Positions 1 through 5,132 are shown, counted from the first letter of the stretch. The stretch: 5,452 nt of DNA from Bacillota bacterium (GCA_023410875.1 JAEYPH010000020.1:1-5452); one strand, 5' to 3'. The notes: generated by a model from the sequence alone, not told the origin. Made by a program: numbers and translations.

Positions 1-91
1 GTCCTCCTTCTTGTTGCTTGCGGTTGGCAGACCTGCTTGCATCCTATCAGAGTGTGCGAAGGATGGCTACTTATAGCTGGAAGCTTCCCTG
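1..91 (+). other. 3' part of an unidentified plus-strand transcript
   Basis: This stretch runs into a strong plus-strand terminator at 92-120, so it should be the end of a transcript entering from the left. I do not recognise it. It could be the tail of a protein: one frame is open from the edge to a TGA at 90-92, just before the terminator, and another stays open to a TAG at 103-105 inside the terminator loop. It could also be the 3' part of a small structured RNA: ATCCT (40-45 region) can pair with AGGAT (60-64), and GGAAGCTTCC (79-88) is a perfect palindrome. Neither open frame gives a recognisable protein end, so the nature of the transcript is undecided. Confidence 0.35.
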
Positions 92-120
92 AACCCCCAG
101 CCTAGCTGGGGGTTTTCGTT
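92..120 (+). terminator. Rho-independent terminator, plus strand
   Basis: The arms CCCCCAGC (94-101) and GCTGGGGG (105-112) form a perfect 8-bp stem with a CTA loop, extended by two A-T pairs, and are followed by TTTTCGTTT. The opposite strand has no T-run after the stem, so it acts on plus-strand transcripts coming from the left edge. It ends about 5 bases from the T-run of the opposing terminator, which marks a compact convergent junction. Confidence 0.85.
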
Positions 121-124
121 TCAC

Positions 125-163
125 AAAAAAGCGACGGCGTCAGGATAACCCTGACGCCGTCGC
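125..163 (-). terminator. Rho-independent terminator of the arsenic operon
   Basis: The arms at 131-144 (beginning GCGACGGCG) and 150-163 are perfectly complementary over 14 bp with a 5-base loop (145-149). On the minus strand the stem is followed directly by six T residues (plus-strand AAAAAA, 125-130). It lies about 120 bases past the stop codon of the flavoenzyme gene and is the likely end of the arsR-acr3-flavoenzyme transcript. The plus strand lacks a T-run here. Confidence 0.9.
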
Positions 164-282
164 CGTGGAATTGCACTCAATATATCATACTCCCGCGCAA
201 AGCACAATGTGCCGACAATTACTAAAAATCAATTGCGCTCAACTGCCCTTCGACGTCCGGGCTGGCGCGGACAGGCCGCATG

Positions 283-1926
283 TCAGTCGTCCTTTCCCAT
301 CTTTTCAATTCGGTATTGATTGTAACCACCGGAAAGATTGTACACTCTCCTGAACCCTTTGTTCAGAAGGATGTTCTGCACGGCGTTGCCGGTGACGCCC
401 TTGTTGCAATAGGTTACCACGGGCTTGTCCTGCGGGATGTCCTCGATGTGGCCGCGAATCGCCTCATGGGGCATGCTCTGCGCTTGCTCCACATGGCCGG
501 CCATATATTGCTTCTCAATCCTCGTGTCCAGTATCGTGAAGGCGCCCTCCCCCTTCTCCAGGAGCTCACCGGGGGTGATCAGCTCCCTTCCCCGGTTGAT
601 GGCGTTGTCCAGTATCATGCCCGTGTACATGACCGGGTCTTTGGTCGTGGAGAATGGCGGCGCATAGGCCAGGTCCAGATGGAACAGGTCGGATACCTTG
701 GCTCCCAGCGTCATGGCCGTGACAAACACGTCGATGCGCTTGTCCACGCCCTCATAACCTACGATCTGCACGCCCAGCAGCCTTTCGGTCTTTCGGTCGG
801 CGATGGCCTTGATGACCATCTCGCGGCCGCCGTAATAGGCCGGCTTGTTGGGCTTGCTGTTGTGGCACACGACGACATCATAACCCTTACGCCGGGCTTC
901 CGACTCGTTCATGCCGGCCGCCGCCACCGTTATGTCAAACGCCCGGAAGATGGACGTGCCCAGTACGCCGCGAAAGCGCAGATCGCCGCCGGTCACAACG
1001 TCTCCGGCGATGCGGCCCATCTTGTTGGCCGTGGAGCCCAGCGGGCGATAGAGCGCCTTGCCGTCCAGCGCGGACCAACTCTGCGCGCAATCCCCGCAGG
1101 CATACACGCCGGGCACGCTGGTCCGCATCCTGTCGTCCACCTTGATTGCTCCATAAGCGCCAAGCTCAATACCCATCTCTTTTGCAAGCTTTACATTGGG
1201 GCGTACGCCCACGGCCATGATAACAAGCTCTGCACCGAGGCTGGCGCCGTCATCCAGCACAACGGCGTCGCCTGTGATCTCCGCGGCGGAACGACCCGTC
1301 ACGATGCGAACCCCTTTTTTCTCCAGGTATTGGTGCAGATAGCCCGACATGTCGGCATCCAGCGACAGGCAGATGTGCGGCAGCTTCTCCACGACGGTCA
1401 CATCCAGGCCCGCTCTCACGAGGTTTTCCGCCATTTCCAGGCCGATGAACCCGGAGCCGACGATGACGGCCCTTGGGGGCTGCCTGTTCCTCAGGAACTC
1501 CCGGATGGCTATGGCGTGGGATGGGTTTCGCAGGACAAACACATGGTCGCCGTGGACGCCCGGAATGGGTGGGATCACCGCGGACGCGCCGGTCGCCAGA
1601 ATCAACGCATCATAGGCGTCGGTAAATACGGAGCCATCGGCAAGGTTCCTGACTGTCAACTCCTTGTTCGTGGAATCGATGCGCAGAACCTCATGCCGCG
1701 TCAAGATGTCCACGTTGTATTTGCTCTTGAAGAAGGCGGCGTTCCGGGGAATCAGCTCTCCAATGTCCCCCACCTCGCCGCCGATGTAATAGGGCAGGCC
1801 GCAGCCGGAATAGGAGATGTGCTCGTCCATCTCGTATACCGTGATCTGCGCGTCCTCGTCGTTCCTTCTGGCCTTGGCCGCGGCGGATGTGCCGGCAGCG
1901 ACGGCTCCAATAATGGCGATCTTCAT
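283..1926 (-). CDS. CoA-disulfide reductase-like FAD oxidoreductase with C-terminal rhodanese domain
   Basis: This 547-residue cytoplasmic flavoenzyme is of the pyridine nucleotide-disulfide oxidoreductase family, CoADR-RHD type, whose known members use NAD(P)H to reduce CoA disulfide or CoA persulfide/polysulfides. Visible motifs are the N-terminal FAD-binding IIGAVAAG (residues 5-12), the single redox cysteine C42 in SGCGLPYY, LATGA (110-114), the NAD(P)H-binding GSGFIG (157-162) with E180 ending the next strand (suggesting NADH), and the FAD motif ACGDC (276-280). The dimerisation domain carries PAYYGG and LAYAPP; Y421 probably matches the family's catalytic tyrosine. Residues about 450-547 are a rhodanese domain with active-site loop CNKGVTG (C507). 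I chose the ATG at 1926: it has GGGAGGAG at good spacing, whereas the upstream in-frame GTG at 1941 overlaps that ribosome site. It starts 36 bases after the acr3 stop and is the last operon gene. The FAD motif has GAV where family members usually have GGV. The family call is firm; the exact substrate is inferred. Confidence 0.92.
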   Translation of the reverse strand: MKIAIIGAVAAGTSAAAKARRNDEDAQITVYEMDEHISYSGCGLPYYIGGEVGDIGELIPRNAAFFKSKYNVDILTRHEVLRIDSTNKELTVRNLADGSVFTDAYDALILATGASAVIPPIPGVHGDHVFVLRNPSHAIAIREFLRNRQPPRAVIVGSGFIGLEMAENLVRAGLDVTVVEKLPHICLSLDADMSGYLHQYLEKKGVRIVTGRSAAEITGDAVVLDDGASLGAELVIMAVGVRPNVKLAKEMGIELGAYGAIKVDDRMRTSVPGVYACGDCAQSWSALDGKALYRPLGSTANKMGRIAGDVVTGGDLRFRGVLGTSIFRAFDITVAAAGMNESEARRKGYDVVVCHNSKPNKPAYYGGREMVIKAIADRKTERLLGVQIVGYEGVDKRIDVFVTAMTLGAKVSDLFHLDLAYAPPFSTTKDPVMYTGMILDNAINRGRELITPGELLEKGEGAFTILDTRIEKQYMAGHVEQAQSMPHEAIRGHIEDIPQDKPVVTYCNKGVTGNAVQNILLNKGFRRVYNLSGGYNQYRIEKMGKDD

Positions 1927-1962
1927 TTGCTCTCCTCCCACATCGCTCTTGGCACTTTCATG

Positions 1963-3012
1963 TTACGGATTGGCGAACCAGCTCTTCGTCCGGTTCGCGA
2001 TCCTCACCAGCGCAAGCATGACTGGCACTTCCACCAGCACGCCGACGATCGTGGCCAGCGCCACCGGCGACTTTGTACCGAACAGCGAAATCGCCACCGC
2101 TACCGACAGCTCGAAGAAATTGGACGCGCCGATCATGCCCGCCGGAGCGGCGATTTCATGGGGCAGCTTCAGCGCCTTGCTTGCCAGATAAGCGATGAAG
2201 AAAATCAAGAATGTCTGCAATGTGAGCGGCACGGCGATCAACACGATGTGCAGGGGATTTTCCAATATCACATTCCCCTGGAAGGAGAAGATGATCACCA
2301 GCGTGAGCAGCAGACCCGTGATTGTGAGGTTATTGAACTTAGGCAAGAAAGAATTCTTGAAATAATCCTCTCCCTTTCGCCGTATGATCAACGTTCTGGT
2401 GAGGACACCTGCCGTCAGCGGAATTACCACAAACAGCAGAACCGACAGCAGCAGCGTGTCCCAGGGGATCACCACACCGCCCAGCCCCAGCAGCAACGCC
2501 ACTATGGGTGTAAAGGCAACCAGAATGATCAAATCGTTGGTCGCCACCTGCACCACCGTATATGCCGGGTTCCCGCGCGTCAGATGGCTCCACACAAACA
2601 CCATGGCCGTGCAGGGAGCGGCGCCCAGCAGAATAGCCCCCGCCAGGTAGTCCTTGGCAAGCTCGGCGGGTATGAATGTCTTGAACACAACATAGAAGAA
2701 GAAGGCCGCAATGGCATACATCGTAAAAGGTTTGATAAGCCAGTTGGTCACCCACGTTACATAAAGGCCCTTCGGGTTTTTCCCCACGTTGCGGATGCTG
2801 GCGAAGTCCACCTTCATCATCATGGGATAGATCATAAGCCATATGAGTATGGCGATGGGTATGGATACCTGCGCATACTCAAACCGAGCCAAAAACTGGG
2901 GCACAGCGGGCAAAAATCTACCGATCAGCACGCCCGCAGCCATACACAGGATCACCCATAGCGTCAGAAACTTCTCAAAAAAACCGATGCCTTGTGCTTT
3001 TTCCGCTTTCAT
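1963..3012 (-). CDS. acr3: Acr3-family arsenite efflux transporter
   Basis: This 349-residue inner-membrane protein exports arsenite, As(OH)3, and sometimes antimonite, using the proton gradient. About ten hydrophobic segments are visible (roughly 15-33, 48-66, 88-108, 122-143, 155-177, 186-208, 230-246, 253-280, 289-311, 316-337), matching the ten-helix Acr3 topology. The family signatures are present: GAAPCTAMVFVWS in the fourth segment, containing the essential cysteine (C134), and GASNFFELSVAVA in the ninth, with conserved glutamate E301; VEVPVM follows near the C-terminus. Length is normal for the family. The ATG at 3012 overlaps the arsR stop as ATGA and has AGGAGG seven to eight bases upstream, so translation is probably coupled to arsR. 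No ArsA ATPase gene is present, which is normal for an Acr3 carrier that works alone. Confidence 0.95.
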   Translation of the reverse strand: MKAEKAQGIGFFEKFLTLWVILCMAAGVLIGRFLPAVPQFLARFEYAQVSIPIAILIWLMIYPMMMKVDFASIRNVGKNPKGLYVTWVTNWLIKPFTMYAIAAFFFYVVFKTFIPAELAKDYLAGAILLGAAPCTAMVFVWSHLTRGNPAYTVVQVATNDLIILVAFTPIVALLLGLGGVVIPWDTLLLSVLLFVVIPLTAGVLTRTLIIRRKGEDYFKNSFLPKFNNLTITGLLLTLVIIFSFQGNVILENPLHIVLIAVPLTLQTFLIFFIAYLASKALKLPHEIAAPAGMIGASNFFELSVAVAISLFGTKSPVALATIVGVLVEVPVMLALVRIANRTKSWFANP

Positions 3013-3350
3013 ATGCCACCCTCCTGCCGCTCATTGCCGCACTTGCCGCGATAGGGATTGCAGATGCAGTCTCCCTTGGGGCGGGTCAGGTCATCGATGA
3101 ATTGCCGGAACTGCTCCACCTTCTCCATGCAGATCGTGTAGTACATCCAAGTCGCCTCCTTGCGCCCGGCTACCAACCCGCAATCCATCAGCACCTTCAT
3201 GTGATGGGAGAGTGTCGATTGGGTGATCGAAAGGCCCTCCAGGAGATTGCAGGCGCACATCTCCCCGCAGGACAGCATATCGATGATTTTCAGCCTCGTT
3301 GGCTCGCTTAGGGCTTTGAGAATCTCCAAGCCGGTCGCATCGTCTTTCAT
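3009..3350 (-). CDS. arsR: ArsR/SmtB-family arsenite-responsive repressor
   Basis: This 113-residue winged helix-turn-helix repressor is predicted to bind as a dimer upstream of its own operon and let go when As(III) binds. The metal site signature is CGEMCACNL (C28, C32, C34), the counterpart of the ELCVCDL motif of classical ArsR. The recognition helix is STLSHHMKVL (45-54), followed by the wing around GRKEATWMYY. A further cysteine cluster at the C-terminus, C95-x-C97-x6-C104, lies outside the winged-helix core. I chose the ATG at 3350: AGAGGTG lies at good spacing before it, whereas the in-frame ATG at 3371 has no Shine-Dalgarno and lies inside an operator-like dyad. It is the first gene of the operon. 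C28, C32 and C34, together with the acr3 neighbour, make arsenite the likely inducer; persulfide sensing is a less likely alternative given the rhodanese gene. Confidence 0.92.
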   Translation of the reverse strand: MKDDATGLEILKALSEPTRLKIIDMLSCGEMCACNLLEGLSITQSTLSHHMKVLMDCGLVAGRKEATWMYYTICMEKVEQFRQFIDDLTRPKGDCICNPYRGKCGNERQEGGI

Positions 3351-3369
3351 ACCGCACACCTCTCGAAAC

Positions 3370-3385
3370 ATTGATGCACATCAAT
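3370..3385 (-). promoter_or_regulatory. ArsR operator, best copy
   Basis: ATTGATG (3370-3376) and CATCAAT (3379-3385) form a perfect inverted repeat around a CA spacer, the kind of ATCAA/TTGAT dyad bound by ArsR-family repressors. It sits in the untranslated leader, about 20 bases before the arsR start and about 33 bases past the predicted transcription start, so a bound repressor would block elongation or co-operate with the upstream sites. Confidence 0.7.
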
Positions 3386-3399
3386 ATCTTATGCGGAAC

Positions 3400-3415
3400 A
3401 TTGATGGGCGTGAAT
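3400..3415 (-). promoter_or_regulatory. Second ArsR operator-like site at the transcription start
   Basis: ATTGATGGGCGTGAAT matches the best operator copy in 12 of 16 positions; its left half is perfect and its right half is degenerate. It covers the predicted transcription start region just below the -10 box, a classic repression position. The centre lies 30 bases from that of the best site, close to three helical turns. Binding is inferred. Confidence 0.45.
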
Positions 3416-3424
3416 CTAAGAACC

Positions 3425-3453
3425 ATCATAAAGCATTCTTCGATGTCCGTCAA
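3425..3453 (-). promoter_or_regulatory. Promoter of the arsR-acr3-flavoenzyme operon
   Basis: Reading the minus strand, TTGACG (3453-3448) and TATGAT (3430-3425) are separated by exactly 17 bases, a strong sigma-A-type promoter. Transcription should begin near 3418, giving a leader of about 65-70 bases before arsR. The -35 box lies inside a third operator-like dyad, so repressor and RNA polymerase would compete. Confidence 0.8.
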
Positions 3454-3454
3454 T
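3439..3454 (-). promoter_or_regulatory. Third ArsR operator-like site over the -35 box
   Basis: On the minus strand ATTGACGGACATCGAA matches the best operator in 12 of 16 positions and contains the -35 hexamer TTGACG. The half-sites ATTGA and ACATC are kept. Together with the two downstream copies it forms an array of three spaced by 30 and 39 bases. It may be a weaker auxiliary site; binding is inferred from similarity only. Confidence 0.4.
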
Positions 3455-3527
3455 ATTCTGAATGTTAAATAATAAGCATTTAGACCAAGGCAGAAAAATA
3501 TACTCATAACCGACTGCCGATTCACTC

Positions 3528-3609
3528 GGGAGGAGGAAACCTTATTAAGCGAAAGACGAAAGACAAACCCACCCGCAGGCGTTTCTCGTTTGCAAGAAAC
3601 AAGTTGTGA
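3528..3609 (+). other. Possible 21-codon reading frame with ATT start behind a strong Shine-Dalgarno
   Basis: GGGAGGAGG (3528-3536) is a near-perfect ribosome binding site on the plus strand, and seven bases later an ATT codon (3544) opens a frame of 21 codons ending in TGA (3607-3609). The peptide would be very basic, beginning KRKTKDKPTRRR after the first residue. A TATACT box at 3499-3504 could serve as a -10 but has no clear -35 partner. ATT is a rare start codon, no ATG, GTG or TTG lies at the right distance, and I recognise no family. It could be a leader peptide, a decayed gene start, or chance. Confidence 0.2.
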
Positions 3610-3624
3610 GGACGAAAGCGAAAG

Positions 3625-3654
3625 ATCACCCGACGACGGTTATCGTCGGGTGAT
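3625..3654. repeat. Perfect 12-bp hairpin in the gene-free stretch
   Basis: The arms ATCACCCGACGA (3625-3636) and TCGTCGGGTGAT (3643-3654) are fully complementary around a six-base loop. Neither strand has an uninterrupted T-run after it; the minus strand continues CTTTCGCTTTCG, which is only mildly T-rich, so it is at best a weak terminator. It lies between the zinc-ribbon terminator and the arsR promoter and may insulate the operon from read-through. Confidence 0.6.
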
Positions 3655-3689
3655 AGCCAGATGCAAGCACAAGTCGTCCGAATCGCCAA

Positions 3690-3735
3690 AGCGCTGCAGC
3701 GCTGCAGGCGAAGCGCGTTGACCCTGTCAACGCGC
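3690..3735. repeat. Overlapping palindromes and a 10-bp hairpin
   Basis: AGCGCTGCAGCGCT (3690-3703) and CTGCAGCGCTGCAG (3694-3707) are both perfect palindromes, produced by an 8-base tandem repeat GCGCTGCA present twice. Immediately to the right, GCGCGTTGAC (3713-3722) pairs with GTCAACGCGC (3726-3735) around CCT. On the plus strand this hairpin is followed by A residues, so it is not a plus-strand terminator; on the minus strand it lies directly after the T-run of the zinc-ribbon terminator. Function unknown. Confidence 0.5.
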
Positions 3736-3767
3736 AAAAAAGAAGGCCGCCAAATGGCGGCCTTCTT
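3736..3767 (-). terminator. Rho-independent terminator of the zinc-ribbon gene
   Basis: On the minus strand AAGAAGGCCGCC (3767-3756) pairs perfectly with GGCGGCCTTCTT (3751-3740) around a four-base loop, and the T-run continues through 3736. The stem begins 13 bases after the stop codon of the zinc-ribbon gene, so it is the natural end of that transcript and separates it from the downstream arsenic operon. Confidence 0.9.
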
Positions 3768-3780
3768 GTCTGTACTTGAC

Positions 3781-4074
3781 TTACCGGGTGCGCTTGAAGC
3801 ACTCGCTGCAGTAGATCGGCCTGTCGTTCTTGGGAACGAAGGGGACCTTGGTGGGCGCGCCGCACTCAGCGCAGATCGCGTCATACATCTCGCGGGCGGG
3901 GCGACGATCGCCACCGCTGCCGCCATCACGCTGACCCTTGCGGGCGTTGCGGCAGTTCTTGCAGCGGACGGGCTTGTTGGCAAAGCCTTTCTCGGCATAG
4001 AATTCCTGCTCACGAGCGGTGAACACGAAATCCTCTCCACAATCCCTACACCTTAAAGTTTCGTCCTGGTACAT
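3781..4074 (-). CDS. Small double zinc-ribbon protein
   Basis: This 97-residue, basic, soluble protein contains two four-cysteine zinc ribbons. The first uses C9-x2-C12 and C38-x2-C41, with the FVFTAREQEFYAEKGF spacer typical of the 'probable zinc-ribbon' family (zf-trcl). The second uses C68-x2-C71 and C89-x2-C92 with exactly 17 residues between the pairs, matching the CxxC-x17-CxxC domain. A Gly/Arg/Asp-rich linker (about 46-61) joins them. Proteins of this kind are widespread in Clostridia but have no established role; nucleic-acid or ribosome binding is a guess from the charge and zinc ribbons. The ATG at 4072-4074 is preceded by GAGGG at 8 bases, and this ribosome site is buried in a long-range helix of the leader, so translation is probably regulated. 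It is monocistronic, with its own promoter and terminator. Confidence 0.88.
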   Translation of the reverse strand: MYQDETLRCRDCGEDFVFTAREQEFYAEKGFANKPVRCKNCRNARKGQRDGGSGGDRRPAREMYDAICAECGAPTKVPFVPKNDRPIYCSECFKRTR

Positions 4075-4336
4075 TGGAAATTCCCTCGCTTTTATTTTTT
4101 TGCTCCTACCAGAGCTATGGCCAAACCGTTAGCCCACTCCACCGACTGGTAGATGCCCGGGTCCTACCCGGCCCCTTTTTGATCAGGGCATAATCCTTGG
4201 TCTCCAATAAAAGAACGAGGGATCATGGTTCCTGGTCGGGCGGCCACAAGGTTCCACTCTACGGCTGCAGTCCGAAAAGATTCTTCCTTGTTCCGCAAGC
4301 GCAGGCAGATGCCTGCACACAGAGGACTGATTCAAC
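4075..4336 (-). ncRNA. Large structured leader RNA of the zinc-ribbon gene
   Basis: The transcript from the promoter at 4343-4370 has about 260 untranslated bases with extensive pairing. Helices seen: GCAGGC/GCCTGC hairpin (4301-4306 with 4311-4316); CCTTGT plus CCGC (4286-4296) with GCGG plus ACAAGG (4240-4251); CCGGGT/ACCCGG (4157-4162 with 4166-4171), continued by ATGC/GCAT (4153-4156 with 4188-4191); TGGTAG plus TAGCCC (4147-4152, 4130-4135) with CTACCA plus GAGCTA (4106-4117). A long-range helix of 14 pairs (4206-4222 with 4082-4096, a 3/1 internal loop in the middle) closes the 3' domain and includes the GAGGG ribosome site. AGTCC (4269-4273) with GGACT (4324-4328) would make a pseudoknot. 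This is the architecture of a riboswitch or of a large orphan RNA such as the raiA motif; I cannot assign the family by eye. Confidence 0.65.
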
Positions 4337-4342
4337 GAGTTC

Positions 4343-4370
4343 ATTATACACGAAAATGGAGCAATTGCAA
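4343..4370 (-). promoter_or_regulatory. Promoter of the zinc-ribbon gene and its leader RNA
   Basis: On the minus strand TTGCAA (4370-4365) and a perfect TATAAT (4348-4343) are separated by 16 bases. Transcription would begin near 4336, at the start of the structured region. The 80 bases between this promoter and the acetyltransferase stop (4371-4450) are A/T-rich with a T7 run on the minus strand but no GC stem before it, and I see no other element there. Confidence 0.75.
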
Positions 4371-4450
4371 TAGCTTATTTACAATTTTCCAGGGGTATTT
4401 TCGGATAAAAACAACATTTCTGTCGAAAAAAAGTCTCTCTCATCGTTTTT

Positions 4451-5056
4451 CTAGCGGTCTACACGCCGCGCTGGGTATTCCAGCACGGTGTATTGCAGGC
4501 CTGCGGCGGTGAACTGCGCGCGCACCAGAAAGCCCGCGTTGCGGTAGAAGGCCAACGCTCCGTCACTGTTGGTCTCCACGATGGAGCTTAAGCCCTCGGC
4601 GGCCGCCTGGCGCACCCTGGGCTGCACGAGATTCCTGGCCAACCCTTCCCGGCGGTGGTCCGGCAGCACGCCCAGGCTGGAAAGGTACAAATAACGATCC
4701 GGCGCCAGGCGATCCCGCGTTTCATCGATACGGGCGCTGACACGGGTAAGCTCGGCGTAGGCCACAGCCCCCAGCCGGCGGCGGATGTCCAGGCCGCCAA
4801 AAAGCAGCCACCGCCACGGCGGGCAGCTCATGCGCCAGGAAACCTGCCACAGCGCCACGGCGCGCATCTGGTCGCTATCCGCCCAAGCCTCGCCATAGTG
4901 CACGGCCATATTCGCCGTAAAGCGGAACACCGGCTCGATGCTGCGCAGCCTGCGGCCCTCATCGGGGCACAGGCGGCTTACGAAGTCATCCAAAAAGAAC
5001 GCCTCGCTCAGCGTGCGCACAGCGTCTCCAACGGCTGCTGACTCCAGTTTCACCAT
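4451..5056 (-). CDS. GNAT-family N-acetyltransferase
   Basis: This 201-residue cytoplasmic protein is predicted to move the acetyl group of acetyl-CoA to an amine. The conserved half is C-terminal: YLYLSSLGVLPDHRREGLA (122-140) is the beta4 strand and pyrophosphate-binding loop with the R-x-x-G-x-A signature (R135, G138, A140), and NSDGALAFYRNAGF (163-176) is motif B with the usual Asn and Tyr (Y171). The N-terminal 110 residues are less conserved and would carry substrate specificity; they contain an unusual WRMSCPPWRWLLFGGL segment (74-89). The start at 5056 is the only early ATG; its Shine-Dalgarno is poor (only GGG nearby) and the leader from the TATAAT at 5077-5082 would be about 14 bases. 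I see no terminator after it. The substrate cannot be told from sequence, and the neighbours give no hint. Confidence 0.85.
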   Translation of the reverse strand: MVKLESAAVGDAVRTLSEAFFLDDFVSRLCPDEGRRLRSIEPVFRFTANMAVHYGEAWADSDQMRAVALWQVSWRMSCPPWRWLLFGGLDIRRRLGAVAYAELTRVSARIDETRDRLAPDRYLYLSSLGVLPDHRREGLARNLVQPRVRQAAAEGLSSIVETNSDGALAFYRNAGFLVRAQFTAAGLQYTVLEYPARRVDR

Positions 5057-5076
5057 GTCAAAATACCCATGGAATG

Positions 5077-5082
5077 ATTATA
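5077..5082 (-). promoter_or_regulatory. Possible -10 box of the acetyltransferase gene
   Basis: The minus strand reads TATAAT at 5082-5077, 20 bases before the start codon. No convincing -35 hexamer is present at 16-18 bases; the upstream sequence is only T-rich. A second TATAAT on the same strand at 5224-5219, in an identical 11-base context (TATAATCATTC), could provide an alternative start with a leader of about 155 bases. Confidence 0.45.
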
Positions 5083-5132
5083 GCAAAACCAAAGCAGAAG
5101 GAGTGAATGAAAAGTGTATTCATTTTTTTGAT

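Noticed and set aside
1927..1941. GTG start for the flavoenzyme, five codons upstream
   Set aside because: The GTG lies in the Shine-Dalgarno sequence itself (GTGGGAGGAG), and the FAD motif begins right after the next ATG, as is usual for the family.
280..2961. An 893-codon open frame on the plus strand
   Set aside because: It lies antisense to the flavoenzyme and acr3 genes, both of which have clear family motifs and ribosome sites. Its translation is rich in His, Arg and Gln with no recognisable domain, which is typical of the complement of a GC-rich gene.
3351..3371. ATG at 3371 as arsR start
   Set aside because: It has no Shine-Dalgarno and lies in the operator dyad; the ATG at 3350 has AGAGGTG at a good distance.
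3522..4040. A 172-codon minus-strand frame over the zinc-ribbon gene and the gene-free stretch
   Set aside because: It is another frame of the zinc-ribbon gene running through its terminator; there is no ribosome site and no domain, while the overlapping zinc-ribbon frame has eight correctly spaced cysteines.
4095..4120. tRNA-like D-arm (AGCTC-TGGTAG-GAGC on the minus strand)
   Set aside because: No anticodon arm, T-arm or acceptor stem follows; the same bases fit better into the stacked helix of the leader RNA.
4225..4340. T-box leader, suggested by GTGGAACC on the minus strand
   Set aside because: The match to the T-box core is partial, no specifier loop or AG-bulge is evident, and the gene downstream is not an aminoacyl-tRNA synthetase, amino acid transporter or biosynthesis gene.
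4400..4450. Terminator after the acetyltransferase gene (T7 run on the minus strand)
   Set aside because: There is no GC-rich stem in front of the T-run.
5106..5129. Plus-strand terminator AATGAA/TTCATT followed by T7
   Set aside because: The stem is six A/T-rich pairs with a seven-base loop, too weak to be convincing, and no plus-strand gene precedes it.
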